Below are positions 24,742 to 33,551 of a DNA stretch of 41,769 nt, in pieces. Under the pieces are notes generated by a model. That model was not told where the DNA came from. It searched no databases and was given only the letters and a program-made list of their open reading frames with translations. A program made the position numbers and the translations under genes. The stretch is from positions 1-41,769 of the forward strand of contig CANQWN010000010.1 in the NCBI GenBank assembly GCA_947627575.1. The letters run 5' to 3'. The first letter of the stretch is position 1, and each line of letters starts with the position of its first letter. The DNA comes from an uncultured Clostridia bacterium. GTDB lineage: Bacteria > Bacillota > Clostridia > Christensenellales > Borkfalkiaceae.

Positions 24742-25514
24742 ATTATATCGACGTCCACTGCCATATTAACCAAACCGACTACGGCGACGTGCCGCTTTTT
24801 CTGGAAAAGGTTTTCGCGTGCGGCGTACGCAAACTTATAGCCGTCGGCTTCGACGGACCGTCGTCCGATTATTGCCGCAAAATTGCCGAAAGGTACGATT
24901 GGGTTTATTTTGCGGCGGGCGTGCACCCCACCGAGTACGCCGCTTTCAGGCGGGGCGACATAGCCGCGGCGGAAGATCTGGCAACCCATCCGAAGTGCGT
25001 AGCCGTAGGCGAGATAGGGCTGGATTACCATTACCCAGATACCGACAAGGGCGCGCAGACGGAATGTTTTCTGCAACAGATAGCTTTGGCGGAAAAATAC
25101 GGCTTGCCCGTACAGATACATTCCCGCGACGCCGCGGAAGATACGGTTGAAATTTTAAAGCAACAAAAGCCCGCCTTGCGCGGCGGATTTTTGTTGCACT
25201 GCTATTCCTATTCCCCCGAAACGGCGCGGATAATTTCGGATTTGGGCGGATACTTTTCGTTCGGCGGCGTTTGCACCTATAAAAATTCAAAGCGCGCCCG
25301 CAAAACGATAGCCGCCCTGCCCGCGGACAGGATTCTTTCCGAAACGGACAGCCCTTACCTCCCGCCGGCAAGCAAATACGGCAAGTTCCCCAACACGCCG
25401 GAAAGCATACCCGAAATAGTGGGGCATATCGCGGCGCTTAAAGGGCTTGCCGAAGAGGACGCGGCGGATATAATTTGGAAAAACGCCTGCGCGCTTTTTA
25501 AAAAACTCAAATAA
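24738..25514 (+). CDS. tatD: TatD-family metal-dependent hydrolase
   Basis: A 258-aa TIM-barrel amidohydrolase-fold enzyme; family members are divalent-metal 3'-5' DNases or D-aminoacyl-tRNA deacylases. Metal ligands are visible: His7 and His9 (DVHCH), Glu in GEIGLDYHY, His in QIHSRDA, His in LLHCYS, and Asp in SETDSPYLPP. The start is GTG at 24738, inside the metG stop. Cytoplasmic. The DNase role is family knowledge, not shown here. Confidence 0.92.
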   Translation: MNYIDVHCHINQTDYGDVPLFLEKVFACGVRKLIAVGFDGPSSDYCRKIAERYDWVYFAAGVHPTEYAAFRRGDIAAAEDLATHPKCVAVGEIGLDYHYPDTDKGAQTECFLQQIALAEKYGLPVQIHSRDAAEDTVEILKQQKPALRGGFLLHCYSYSPETARIISDLGGYFSFGGVCTYKNSKRARKTIAALPADRILSETDSPYLPPASKYGKFPNTPESIPEIVGHIAALKGLAEEDAADIIWKNACALFKKLK

Positions 25515-25518
25515 AAAA

Positions 25519-25551
25519 CCGAAAGTCCGCGATAAGACGCGGACTTTTTTC
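25519..25551 (+). terminator. intrinsic terminator
   Basis: AAAGTCCGCG and CGCGGACTTT arms around ATAAGA, then TTTT. Ends metG-tatD. Confidence 0.85.
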
Positions 25552-25578
25552 ATCATAGGTAAAAACGGCGTAAAACCG

Positions 25579-25607
25579 TTTACAAAATCATATTGTGCTG
25601 ATATAAT
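25579..25607 (+). promoter_or_regulatory. sigma-A promoter for rsmA
   Basis: TTTACA (25579-25584), 17 bp, TATAAT (25602-25607). The 24-nt leader that follows is A/T-rich and has no Shine-Dalgarno match. Confidence 0.7.
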
Positions 25608-25637
25608 ATTATTATACTGTAATTTACAAGTAATTTT

Positions 25638-26477
25638 ATGGAAAGAGAGATAAGCGCAACCCTTTCGCAGTGCGGCTTTTCATTCAAAAAAAAGTACGGG
25701 CAAAATTTCATAACCGATAAAAACCTGCTTTCCGCCATAGTTTCTCTGGCGGGGGTGGAAAAGGGCGACTGCGTGCTGGAAATAGGTTGCGGCGCAGGAA
25801 CGCTCACGCGCGAGCTGGCGGCGCGCGCGGACAGGGTGCTTGCCTACGAGGTGGATACCCAACTTTCACGCGTGCTGGAAACCACTTTAAGCGGGCTGGA
25901 CAACGTGCAGGTGGTTTTCGCCGATTTTTTAAAGACGGATATCGGCGAAACCGAAAAAAAACTTCCACCCTACAAGGTGGTGGCAAATCTCCCTTACTAT
26001 ATAACTTCCCCGCTTATTATGAAGTTTGTGGAACAATCCGCAAAGTGCCTGTCCATGTGCGTAATGGTGCAGGAGGAAGTTGCCCTGCGGCTTTGCGCGC
26101 AGGCGGGCGAAGCGGAATACGGCGCGATAACCGCCCAGATAGCTTTGCGCGGCGGATGCAGGATACTTAAAAAAGTTCCGCGCACCGTTTTTTATCCCCG
26201 TCCCAACGTGGACAGTGCGCTTGTGCAGATAACTTTCGCGGACGGCAGGATAGCCGTGAAGGACGCCGCGATGTATAAAAAAGTTGTCCGCGCCGCCTTT
26301 TTGTCCCGCCGCAAAACTTTGGAAAACAACCTTATCGCGGGTTTTTCCCTCCCGCGGGCGGACGTAAAAGCCCTGCTTAAAAGCGCGGGTATTCCCCCCG
26401 AAGCCCGCGGGGAAACAATCAGCCCCGAAGTTTTCGCCGTAATTGCGGATAAGCTGACTCAATTAATTTGCACATAA
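25638..26477 (+). CDS. rsmA: 16S rRNA dimethyladenosine transferase
   Basis: KsgA-type SAM-dependent enzyme that dimethylates the two adjacent adenosines in 16S helix 45 late in small-subunit assembly; loss gives kasugamycin resistance. The 279 aa show KKKYGQNFITDKNLL at the N-terminus, the SAM loop VLEIGCGAGTLTREL, motif IV NLPYYITSPL and the C-terminal helical domain with FLSRRKTLENNL. It has its own promoter and terminator. Translation would lack a Shine-Dalgarno sequence. The metG-tatD-rsmA order is common in Firmicutes. Confidence 0.96.
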   Translation: MEREISATLSQCGFSFKKKYGQNFITDKNLLSAIVSLAGVEKGDCVLEIGCGAGTLTRELAARADRVLAYEVDTQLSRVLETTLSGLDNVQVVFADFLKTDIGETEKKLPPYKVVANLPYYITSPLIMKFVEQSAKCLSMCVMVQEEVALRLCAQAGEAEYGAITAQIALRGGCRILKKVPRTVFYPRPNVDSALVQITFADGRIAVKDAAMYKKVVRAAFLSRRKTLENNLIAGFSLPRADVKALLKSAGIPPEARGETISPEVFAVIADKLTQLICT

Positions 26478-26495
26478 TAAACCCTCCTTTGTGTT

Positions 26496-26531
26496 CGTGC
26501 CCGCGCCTTTTCAGGTGCGGGCGCGTTTTTT
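26496..26531 (+). terminator. intrinsic terminator
   Basis: CGTGCCCGCGCC and GGTGCGGGCGCG arms around TTTTCA, then six T. Confidence 0.85.
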
Positions 26532-26635
26532 CGCGTAAATTCGCACGTCCATTATATGCCGCGGGTAAAAAAAACGTTCTATCCCGTTTTCGGGCGACAT
26601 ATATTTAGTGTAGACTTTGAAAGTTGGAGGACGAT

Positions 26636-27385
26636 ATGAATCAGGAACTCGATTATGCGGAGATGCTTGAAATACCCGTCAGCACCGTAACCGTAACAAA
26701 AAAGAAAAGCATATTCAAGCGCCGCCGCGCCGCCGCGCCCAACGCGGACGACATAAAGGAACGCGTGGTTGAAAGCGTGAACGAGAGGGTGGGCGCTTCC
26801 GTGGAAACGGAAGATCTTTCCGATCCCCCCGCGGGAAAGAAGAGCTTTTTAAAAAGCATCAGGGGGGACAGGGCGGGTATGGTCCTGTTCGGCGAAGCGA
26901 TAGCCATAGGCGTAATCGCCGTGGCGATATTCCTCACCAACGTGTTTATGCCCCACAGCGCAATCAATTCGGTGATAAGTATGTTCGCTTCCCCGTCGGA
27001 AGAACAGCACGAGCCGGCGTATTCCGAATTTACCCTCGGCAACGTGGTATCCGTCAATTCGGGTGCGGAAGTTACCGTTTCCCCTTCGGGCGTGCTGTCG
27101 TTTACGGCGGAAAGCAGCGTATATCCCATTTGCAGCGGCGAAGTTTCAAAAGTATACGGCGGCGAAGACGAGGGATATATGGTTGAAGTGTCGCACACGT
27201 CAACTTTCACAAGTGTGATAACGGGGCTTTCACAGGTATACGCGCAACAGGGAACAAAGGTGTATTATAACCTTCCCGTAGGTTACAGCGACGGCACGCG
27301 CGAAGTGCAGGTTTCCATGTACGATAACGGGGAACTTCTTAATTGTTACGACGTTTCCGGCGCGGTTCCCGTCTGGAAAAAGTGA
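26636..27385 (+). CDS. spoIVFA: SpoIVFA-like regulator with degenerate LytM domain
   Basis: A 249-aa membrane protein: basic cytoplasmic N-terminus (about 1-85, KKKSIFKRRR), one transmembrane helix at about 86-104, then an extracytoplasmic M23/LytM-like domain (about 130-249) without the zinc-binding His/Asp residues of active peptidases. That matches SpoIVFA, which holds the SpoIVFB protease inactive in the outer forespore membrane until the forespore signals. I use ATG 26636 behind GGAGG; the upstream TTG lies in the ribosome binding site. The stop overlaps the GTG of the M50 gene, as expected for the pair. The symbol is by architecture and context. Confidence 0.75.
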   Translation: MNQELDYAEMLEIPVSTVTVTKKKSIFKRRRAAAPNADDIKERVVESVNERVGASVETEDLSDPPAGKKSFLKSIRGDRAGMVLFGEAIAIGVIAVAIFLTNVFMPHSAINSVISMFASPSEEQHEPAYSEFTLGNVVSVNSGAEVTVSPSGVLSFTAESSVYPICSGEVSKVYGGEDEGYMVEVSHTSTFTSVITGLSQVYAQQGTKVYYNLPVGYSDGTREVQVSMYDNGELLNCYDVSGAVPVWKK

Positions 27386-28173
27386 AATTTTCCATCCATC
27401 CGCTGTTTTTGGCGGCGGGGTTGCTTACCGTTATATTCGGCGGGTTTCCCGTATTCGTAATATACGCTTTGACCGCGCTCTTGCACGAGTGCGGTCATAT
27501 TTTTTGCGCGTCTAAATTAGGCTACGATTGCAGCCGTGTAAGCCTTATGCCCTACGGCGCGGCGGCGGTGTGCGACATAGAGGAAATATCACCCGGGGAC
27601 GAGATAAAACTCGCCCTCGCGGGTCCGGCGGTAAATGCGCTTATCTGCGTGATATGCGCGGGGCTTTGGTGGTTTTTTCCCCTGTCGTATCCCTATACGG
27701 AAAGCATTTTTTCCGCCAGCGCGGTGATGCTTGTTATAAACGTTTTTCCCGCATATCCTCTGGACGGGGGCAGGGTGCTTAAATGCGTTCTGTCCCGCTT
27801 CGTTAAGGTAAAAACGGCTTTAATTTGTTGCCGCGCGCTTTCGGGCGCGCTGGCGGCGGCGCTTGCCGCGGCTTTCGCGTTTGTGCGCAACCCGTCGTTC
27901 ATCGTGTTCGCGGCGTTTTTGGCTTGTTCGGCGTTCACGCGCGGCAACGTTGCGCCGCGCATAAAATTTGCCGCGCCCGTAAACAGGCGCGGCAAAGAAA
28001 TAAAGTACGTTATGCTTACTCCGCAATCCACTTTCAGGGACGCGTTCCGCCATCTCGACGGAAAAAAGTACGTAATTTTTCAGTTTTTTTCGGACGGGGT
28101 GCTGGACGAGGTGGACGAAAAGGAACTGTTTGAAAAACTTTCGGATAAATCGGTCTACGACAGGATTATTTGA
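27382..28173 (+). CDS. spoIVFB: SpoIVFB-like site-2 protease (M50)
   Basis: A 263-aa intramembrane zinc protease. HECGH at 35-39 lies in the second hydrophobic segment (HExxH), and Asp128 in NVFPAYPLDGGRVL supplies the third ligand. Six hydrophobic segments fill about 1-185, and a C-terminal CBS-like cytoplasmic part (about 200-263, VMLTPQSTFRDAFRHLDGKKY) follows. SpoIVFB cleaves pro-sigma-K in the mother cell. The GTG start at 27382 sits in the upstream stop codon; a longer frame to 27343 overlaps the partner gene and is rejected. Its 3' end overlaps the convergent PLC-like gene by 8 bases. Confidence 0.88.
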   Translation: MKFSIHPLFLAAGLLTVIFGGFPVFVIYALTALLHECGHIFCASKLGYDCSRVSLMPYGAAAVCDIEEISPGDEIKLALAGPAVNALICVICAGLWWFFPLSYPYTESIFSASAVMLVINVFPAYPLDGGRVLKCVLSRFVKVKTALICCRALSGALAAALAAAFAFVRNPSFIVFAAFLACSAFTRGNVAPRIKFAAPVNRRGKEIKYVMLTPQSTFRDAFRHLDGKKYVIFQFFSDGVLDEVDEKELFEKLSDKSVYDRII

Positions 28174-28846
28174 ATTTCTGCAAAAATTCCCTGCCGAATA
28201 TATCGGGGTCTATCCGCTTTTCAAGCGCGCATTTAACGCAGTCCGTCCCGAAATCCATTCCGTCCTCAACGCATTTGGAAAGTCTGTTAAAGTCGTAATC
28301 GCACCTGTAATCCTGCCGCTTTGTGCGGTAGAGGAACTTCGTGTAGGAAAAATGCCTTTTCAGGCACCGTTCCACGCCCGTAACGGTTACAAGCGGCTGA
28401 ACGCGCTTTATGCTGTCGTATACGCCGAAAGCCGCGGCAAGCACCTTTTCTTTGGGCAAAATCTGCCTACGCAGTCCGTATTTGCGGCTTACGTAAAGCC
28501 CCAAATCGCTTTCAAACCTTACGTGGGCGAAGGGCGAACGTTTGCCGCTCTCGTATTCGTAGATGTACGGGTGAAGCGCGCTGTCCAGCGCGTAATGCGT
28601 GGCGAACCCCGCCGCATAGGAAGGGTTGCCCCCCGCAAGCGCGTTGAACAGGCTGACGGCGTTTTCGCCGTGCAGGCTTCTGCCCAAATTTGTCTTTGTG
28701 GGCTTTATGTTATAGGCAAAAAACACGTCTCCGCCCTGCGCCCCCAACATATACAGGGTTTTGTCGGTTATAAGTTTACGGTAATTGCCTTCAAGTTTTT
28801 CGTAAATTATTTCCGCGGCTACGCCGTGGGTAAAATAGTCGGGCAT
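28166..28846 (-). CDS. zinc-dependent phospholipase C-like protein
   Basis: A 226-aa mostly helical protein of the PF00882 zinc-dependent PLC/S1-P1 nuclease-like fold. Likely metal ligands are His7 (DYFTHGV), Asp in GAQGGDVFF, His/Asp in GFATHYALDSALHPY, and later His residues. No signal peptide, so it is probably intracellular, unlike the secreted toxins; many Clostridia have such a cytosolic member of unknown substrate. It starts one base after the ogg stop (TGA-T-ATG) and is the second gene of that transcript. Confidence 0.82.
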   Translation of the reverse strand: MPDYFTHGVAAEIIYEKLEGNYRKLITDKTLYMLGAQGGDVFFAYNIKPTKTNLGRSLHGENAVSLFNALAGGNPSYAAGFATHYALDSALHPYIYEYESGKRSPFAHVRFESDLGLYVSRKYGLRRQILPKEKVLAAAFGVYDSIKRVQPLVTVTGVERCLKRHFSYTKFLYRTKRQDYRCDYDFNRLSKCVEDGMDFGTDCVKCALEKRIDPDIFGREFLQKFK

Positions 28847-28847
28847 A

Positions 28848-29672
28848 TCATAAGTTTGTGCGTTTACCGTAAAAAAGATACTGCTGAATATATCCCGAAT
28901 TTTCGCCGAACAGCCCCGAAAGGTAAGCCGAAATTTTGTTTCTGTCTTTCAGCGTTCCTTCCATATCCTCGCGGTAAGCCTTTTCTATCCACGTATCCAC
29001 GGGGAAGCTGTTCCGCTTTGAAAAGCCGAAAAGCGAAATGCAGTCGGCAACTTTTCCGCCTATGCCCTTGAATGACATAAGTTTTGCGCGCAGTTCTTCC
29101 GCGCTTAAATTTTCAAAACTTTCCACGCCGCAAGTTACAAGTTTTTCCGCCGTTCCGGTTAGGTAAACGTCGCGGTAACCCGCGCCCGCGCCCTTCAAAA
29201 ACCCTGCGGGGGCAGAGGCTATAGCCTGCGCCGTGGGGAAGGCGCGGTAATTTATACCGCCCGCCGTCCTTTCTTCGCCCAGCCCGTCGCATATGCGCGA
29301 AATTATGCCCTTTATGCGCGGTATATTGTTGTTTTGCGAGATTATAAACGAAAAAATCATTTCCTCGCGGTTCTGGTTCAAAAGCCGCAGTCCCCTGTAT
29401 TTTTCCGCACTGCGCGTAAGCAGGGGTATGCCGTAACTTTTCGCGTTTTCCACTATGGCGGAATAGTCCCTGTCAAGGTCGAAAAACCCGTAAAAATAAT
29501 CGCAGTCGTCGCTTTCCACCACGGTCTTTACGCCGTCGCTTTCCACGCGGCACATCTTGTCCGCGGAAAACACGGTATAGCCGCCGCCGTCGGGGTAAAA
29601 GCGGAAAATCTGCCCGCAACCCAACGTGTGCAGGGGATTGAAATAAGTTGCGTCGTAATCGAATTTTTTCAT
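28848..29672 (-). CDS. ogg: 8-oxoguanine DNA glycosylase (Ogg1 type)
   Basis: Removes 8-oxoguanine from DNA and cuts the abasic site by beta-elimination. The 274 aa have the N-terminal beta domain (about 1-95), then the helix-hairpin-helix fold: FSFIISQNNNIPRIKGIISRI, the HhH with catalytic Lys in FKGIGGKVADCISLFGF, and the catalytic Asp in FPVDTWIEKAY. This is the Ogg1-like Clostridium family (OGG N-terminal domain), not MutM or AlkA. It has its own promoter and is co-transcribed with the PLC-like gene. Confidence 0.93.
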   Translation of the reverse strand: MKKFDYDATYFNPLHTLGCGQIFRFYPDGGGYTVFSADKMCRVESDGVKTVVESDDCDYFYGFFDLDRDYSAIVENAKSYGIPLLTRSAEKYRGLRLLNQNREEMIFSFIISQNNNIPRIKGIISRICDGLGEERTAGGINYRAFPTAQAIASAPAGFLKGAGAGYRDVYLTGTAEKLVTCGVESFENLSAEELRAKLMSFKGIGGKVADCISLFGFSKRNSFPVDTWIEKAYREDMEGTLKDRNKISAYLSGLFGENSGYIQQYLFYGKRTNL

Positions 29673-29684
29673 AAGTTCCCGTAT

Positions 29685-29713
29685 ATTTTAACAGACGTCC
29701 GCGTTTAAGTCAA
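29685..29713 (-). promoter_or_regulatory. sigma-A promoter for ogg
   Basis: Minus strand TTGACT (29713-29708), 17 bp, TAAAAT (29690-29685). Confidence 0.7.
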
Positions 29714-29779
29714 GTTCGCTATGTCCGTTCACCCGCTTCCGACGGGTATTTTTTTTGCCCTTTGTCGGATAATATTTGT

Positions 29780-31216
29780 ATGACGGAATTGAAAGACAGG
29801 ATAAAGTCGGTAAAAAAAATACTTACTTCGCCGGATATATTGACGTTTGAATTTTCCGGTGCGGACGGCGGAAAATTCGCCGTAATTTACGCCGACGGGA
29901 TAGTGGACAAGCAGCTTTTGGGCGAACTTGTGATAAAGCCCCTGCGCGAACGGAAGGGGATTTGCGGCGCGGACGGGATAAAGGCGGCGCTCGCCTCGCC
30001 GGAAGTAAAGGACGGAAAAAACATAAAGCAGGCTGTGGAAGAAATTTCCGACGGCAACGTAGCGCTGTTTGCGGACGGCGAAGAAAAGTTTTTTATAATA
30101 GGTTTGAAAGCCCCGCCGGGCAGGGCGGTGGCGGAACCGCCCACGCAGATCGCCGTGCACGGTCCGAGGGAAGGCTTTACGGAGGACATAAAGGTGAATT
30201 CGGGGCTGGTGCGCAAGCGCATCAAAACCGAAAAATTGCAGATTAAGACGTTAAAGACGGGCGAAAAATCCGATACGGCGGTGGCGATGGTGTATATCGA
30301 GGGGGTGTGCCCCAAGGGACTGCCGGAAAAGGTGCAGAGGGAAATAGAGCAGAACAAGATAGACCTCATCCCCGATTCCTCGTATATATCCTCGTTCATA
30401 TCCAAAAAGCCCCGCTCGCTGTTCAAACGCAACGGCAGGGCGGAAAAGCCCGATATATTCTGCGCGAAGATATGCGAGGGCAGGGTGGGGCTTATTGTGG
30501 ACGGCTCCCCGATAGCGATAACCGTGCCGTATATGATAGTGGAAGATTTTCAGGCGGGCGAGGACTATTATTCCAATTCCTATCGCGCCACCATCCTCCG
30601 CGCCCTGCGCTTTGCGGCGGTGCTTGTGGGGCTGTATCTTCCCGCGCTGTACGTGGCGGCGCAACTTTTCAAAGCCCAGCTTATACCGTTCAGGCTTCTT
30701 CTCAAAGTTACCAGCGCGGTGCAGGGCTTGCCCCTTTCGCCCAGCATAGAGATGTTTCTCACGCTGTTCGTTTTGGAAGTGCTTAACGAGGCGTCCATAC
30801 GTATGCCCAAATACGTCGGTCTTGCGCTTTCGGTGGTGGGCGCGCTCGTTTTGGGCGACACGGCGGTAAAAGCGGGCATAATTTCCACGCCGGCGATAAT
30901 AATAATCGCGTTTTCGGCGATATGCCTTTACACCGTGCCCGAACTTGTGGAAACAACTACTACGTTGAGGTGGATATTCCTCATCGTAGCGGGCAGCGTA
31001 GGTCCCTTTTCGGTGGTGGCGCTTTCGGCTTTTCTGATAAGCTATCTCGTCACAGAACAATCCTACGGCGCGCCGTTGCTTGCGCCCTTCGCGCCGATAG
31101 TTAAAAGCGATATGTACGATTCCCTGCTTAAAGCAAATATGTACACGCTGGATAAGCGCCCGCGCTCCCTCAAAAGTAACGATAAAGTGAGGCTTAAAAC
31201 AAATGTTGAACGTTAG
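29780..31216 (+). CDS. gerA: spore germination receptor subunit A
   Basis: A 478-aa GerAA-type subunit of the nutrient receptor in the inner spore membrane. The N-terminal half (about 1-260) is soluble, with the family block EGRVGLIVDGSPIAITVPYMIVEDFQ at its end. The C-terminal half has five to six membrane segments with NEASIRMPKYVG and VLGDTAVKAGIISTPAIIIIA. ATG 29780 is the best start, but there is no Shine-Dalgarno sequence and a GGATAATATT lies just upstream, so the start or a leaderless message remains open. It overlaps the next gene by 14 bases, forming a gerABC operon. Confidence 0.92.
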   Translation: MTELKDRIKSVKKILTSPDILTFEFSGADGGKFAVIYADGIVDKQLLGELVIKPLRERKGICGADGIKAALASPEVKDGKNIKQAVEEISDGNVALFADGEEKFFIIGLKAPPGRAVAEPPTQIAVHGPREGFTEDIKVNSGLVRKRIKTEKLQIKTLKTGEKSDTAVAMVYIEGVCPKGLPEKVQREIEQNKIDLIPDSSYISSFISKKPRSLFKRNGRAEKPDIFCAKICEGRVGLIVDGSPIAITVPYMIVEDFQAGEDYYSNSYRATILRALRFAAVLVGLYLPALYVAAQLFKAQLIPFRLLLKVTSAVQGLPLSPSIEMFLTLFVLEVLNEASIRMPKYVGLALSVVGALVLGDTAVKAGIISTPAIIIIAFSAICLYTVPELVETTTTLRWIFLIVAGSVGPFSVVALSAFLISYLVTEQSYGAPLLAPFAPIVKSDMYDSLLKANMYTLDKRPRSLKSNDKVRLKTNVER

Positions 31217-32264
31217 GCAGGTTTCCCTGATAATCTTTATGTACACGGCGGTAAGCAAAACCCTGCTGTATCCCACCCAGCTCAGCGGCATAAGCGGCAG
31301 GGATCTGCTGTTTTCCGCGGGCGTGGATTTCCTTATACAGGGCGCGGTGGTGTGGGCTACGGCGTATCTTATAAGCCGTACGGACAAAACTTTTTTCCGT
31401 ATGCTCGCCGATAGGTTCGGCAAAGTTGCGGCGCGCGTGATATTCGGCTTTTTCGCCGCGTTTTTTCTGTTCGTCACCATATATCCGCTGTTTGAACAAA
31501 AATCTTACGTACACACGGTGTTCTACGACAATATGCCGATGTTGCCGCTGTTTCTGCCCGTATTTTTCTTTCTCGTGTACGCCGGGTCCAAAAACTTCAA
31601 AAACATAGGCAGGTGCGCCGATATATGCCTGCCGATATTTCTCGTTTCGGCGGCGTTTTTACTTGCCACGGGCGTGGGAGAGGCGGATTTTTCCAACCTG
31701 TTGCCCGTGCTTAAAACGCCCGTTTCAAAGGTGTTTTCGGGCGCGCTTGCCACTTCGTACAGGTTCATTGAACCCTGCTGGTTGCTTATGTTTGCCGGCA
31801 ACGTGCAAAAAAGCCGCCATACCGCCGCAAAAATCACCCTCTCTTACGTCGCCGCGGCGGCAATCGTGCTGTTCTTTCTCGCGGTGTTTTACGGGGTATA
31901 CGCAAATCTTGCGCCGTCGCGCCATTTCGCGGTTTCCAAAATTTCGCTTTATTTTTCCGCAATAGACGTAATAGGCAGGGTAGACCTTTCCGCGCTTTAC
32001 GCGCTGGAAATTGTAATGCTGTTCGCGCTTGTCCTCAATATACAGCTGGCGGTGTACTGCCTGTCGCTGTGTACGGGGTTCAAGGACGCCGCCTGCCTGT
32101 CGCTTGCCGCAAGCGCGGTTTTGGCGATAATTCTTATAGCTTTAAACAACGGCTTCGGCGCGATAGAAAAATTCTTCTCGTCGTGGGCGTGGATAGCGGT
32201 GGTGTTATTCGCCGTTGCCGCGCCGCTTTCGGCGTGGGCGATAAGGGGGAAAAATGATACGTAA
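31203..32264 (+). CDS. gerB: spore germination receptor subunit B
   Basis: A 353-aa GerAB-type protein of the APC transporter superfamily with ten hydrophobic segments, thought to carry the ligand-binding pocket. The N-terminus NVRQVSLIIFMYTAVSKTLLYP and the loop before helix 2 fit the family. It overlaps gerA by 14 bases and gerC by 11. The germinant cannot be read from the sequence. Confidence 0.9.
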   Translation: MLNVRQVSLIIFMYTAVSKTLLYPTQLSGISGRDLLFSAGVDFLIQGAVVWATAYLISRTDKTFFRMLADRFGKVAARVIFGFFAAFFLFVTIYPLFEQKSYVHTVFYDNMPMLPLFLPVFFFLVYAGSKNFKNIGRCADICLPIFLVSAAFLLATGVGEADFSNLLPVLKTPVSKVFSGALATSYRFIEPCWLLMFAGNVQKSRHTAAKITLSYVAAAAIVLFFLAVFYGVYANLAPSRHFAVSKISLYFSAIDVIGRVDLSALYALEIVMLFALVLNIQLAVYCLSLCTGFKDAACLSLAASAVLAIILIALNNGFGAIEKFFSSWAWIAVVLFAVAAPLSAWAIRGKNDT

Positions 32265-33510
32265 ATTTTCGGTTTTGCTGTATTGGGCTGTCATTCTCGC
32301 CCTCACCGTACTGTTTTTCACGAACGATTTCGGCATTGTGGACGTGCATAAAACAGCCATAATAGTTGCCGTGGGCATCGATTCGGGCGAAGAGGTGCAG
32401 GTTACGGCGCAACTCGCCATACCCAAACCCTCGCAAAGCGGCGAAAATATCGAATACACCCAAATTCAGGGTAGCGGCGAAACCGTCGCCGACGCCCTCA
32501 ACGAGATAAACGTAAAGACGGGCTTTTACCCCAAACTTCAATTCTGCAAGCTGATACTTATCGGCGAAGAATGTAAAAGCGAGGAGCTGTTCCGCCTGTT
32601 GGGCTGTTTTTACCGCAAAAACTATTCCGAACTTACCGCCCTCGTCGCAATGTGCAAGGGCACGGCGGCGGATATGCTTTCACAGCCCACTGCCGCAAGC
32701 GATATGAACAGTACGGCGATACAGCGCGCCCTCTCGCCCGAGCTTGAAAAATCAGGCAACGTCTCGTCCGTGAATTTAAAGGACATAGCCTTAACCAACT
32801 TTTCCGAAAGTTCGGCTTGCTATATGCCGTTTATAGAAGCTACCGTGCAGGGCACGTCGCAGAACGGCGGCGACGGTGAAGCGGTGGGCGGCGAACAGCC
32901 TCCCCCCGAAAATACCGAGGGCGGCGGAGGAAGCGGCGGGCAGGGCGGCGGCTCCACCCAATCGTCGGGCGAAGGCGGCGGGGGAGGAAGCGGCGGCGGA
33001 AAGCCCGTGGATTTCACCGCAAGCAAAACAGCGGTGTTTTCGGGCGGAAGATTTGCGGGCGTGCTGGACGTAAACCAAGCCTTTGCGCTTAACGTGATAA
33101 AAAGCGACGTGCGCCTTGCCTCGCTTTCCTGCGACGCGGCGGGGCGGCACTACACTTTGGGGCTGCGCAAAGCCAAGGGCAAACTTAAACTTAAAGTAAG
33201 CGGCGGCGTGCCCGTGCTTAAAATTTCTTTCCGCGCCTACGCGCAGATAGCGGGCATAAAAAAGGTGGTGGACCCCGCCGAAACCGACAACGACGATTTG
33301 CTTTCCGCCGAAGTGATAGAGGGCGCGGAAAGGGAAGTGCGCTCCCGCTTCGAGGACCTCGTTGCGGCGTGCGTGCGCGAAGATTGCGACGTGTTGGGCG
33401 TTAAACAGCTTATATTCAAGCACGAATATAAGGCTTACGGCGCGCTTAAAGACAGCGCGTTGCAAAAACTTAAAGTGGAATACGACATAAAGATAAAATC
33501 CGCAAGCTGA
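32254..33510 (+). CDS. gerC: Ger(x)C-type germination protein without lipobox
   Basis: A 418-aa GerAC-type subunit. Family features are the VVAVGID start of the mature part, the repeated beta-rich domains and the C-terminal block DLVAACVREDCDVLGVKQLIFKHEYKAY. It differs from the usual form in two ways. First, the N-terminus is a plain transmembrane helix (LLYWAVILALTVLFF) with no cysteine, so the usual lipid anchor is missing. Second, residues about 205-250 are a Gly/Ser-rich linker (blocks such as GGGGSGGQGGGS). SD GGGG precedes the ATG. Last gene of the receptor operon. Confidence 0.88.
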   Translation: MIRKFSVLLYWAVILALTVLFFTNDFGIVDVHKTAIIVAVGIDSGEEVQVTAQLAIPKPSQSGENIEYTQIQGSGETVADALNEINVKTGFYPKLQFCKLILIGEECKSEELFRLLGCFYRKNYSELTALVAMCKGTAADMLSQPTAASDMNSTAIQRALSPELEKSGNVSSVNLKDIALTNFSESSACYMPFIEATVQGTSQNGGDGEAVGGEQPPPENTEGGGGSGGQGGGSTQSSGEGGGGGSGGGKPVDFTASKTAVFSGGRFAGVLDVNQAFALNVIKSDVRLASLSCDAAGRHYTLGLRKAKGKLKLKVSGGVPVLKISFRAYAQIAGIKKVVDPAETDNDDLLSAEVIEGAEREVRSRFEDLVAACVREDCDVLGVKQLIFKHEYKAYGALKDSALQKLKVEYDIKIKSAS

Positions 33511-33544
33511 AAAGCAAAAGGCGGCGGGCGTAATGCCCGCCGCC
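33511..33544 (-). terminator. intrinsic terminator
   Basis: GGCGGCGGGC (33520-33529) and GCCCGCCGCC (33535-33544); on the minus strand it is followed by CTTTTGCTTTT. Serves the gene at 33552; weak for gerC, which lacks T downstream. Confidence 0.75.
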
Positions 33545-33551
33545 CCTTCGT

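Noticed and set aside
32878-33000. GC-rich repeated GGCGG stretches as a possible tandem repeat or CRISPR
   Set aside because: It is the in-frame Gly/Ser linker of gerC; no spacer-repeat structure. No CRISPR array or tRNA/rRNA gene was seen anywhere in the window.
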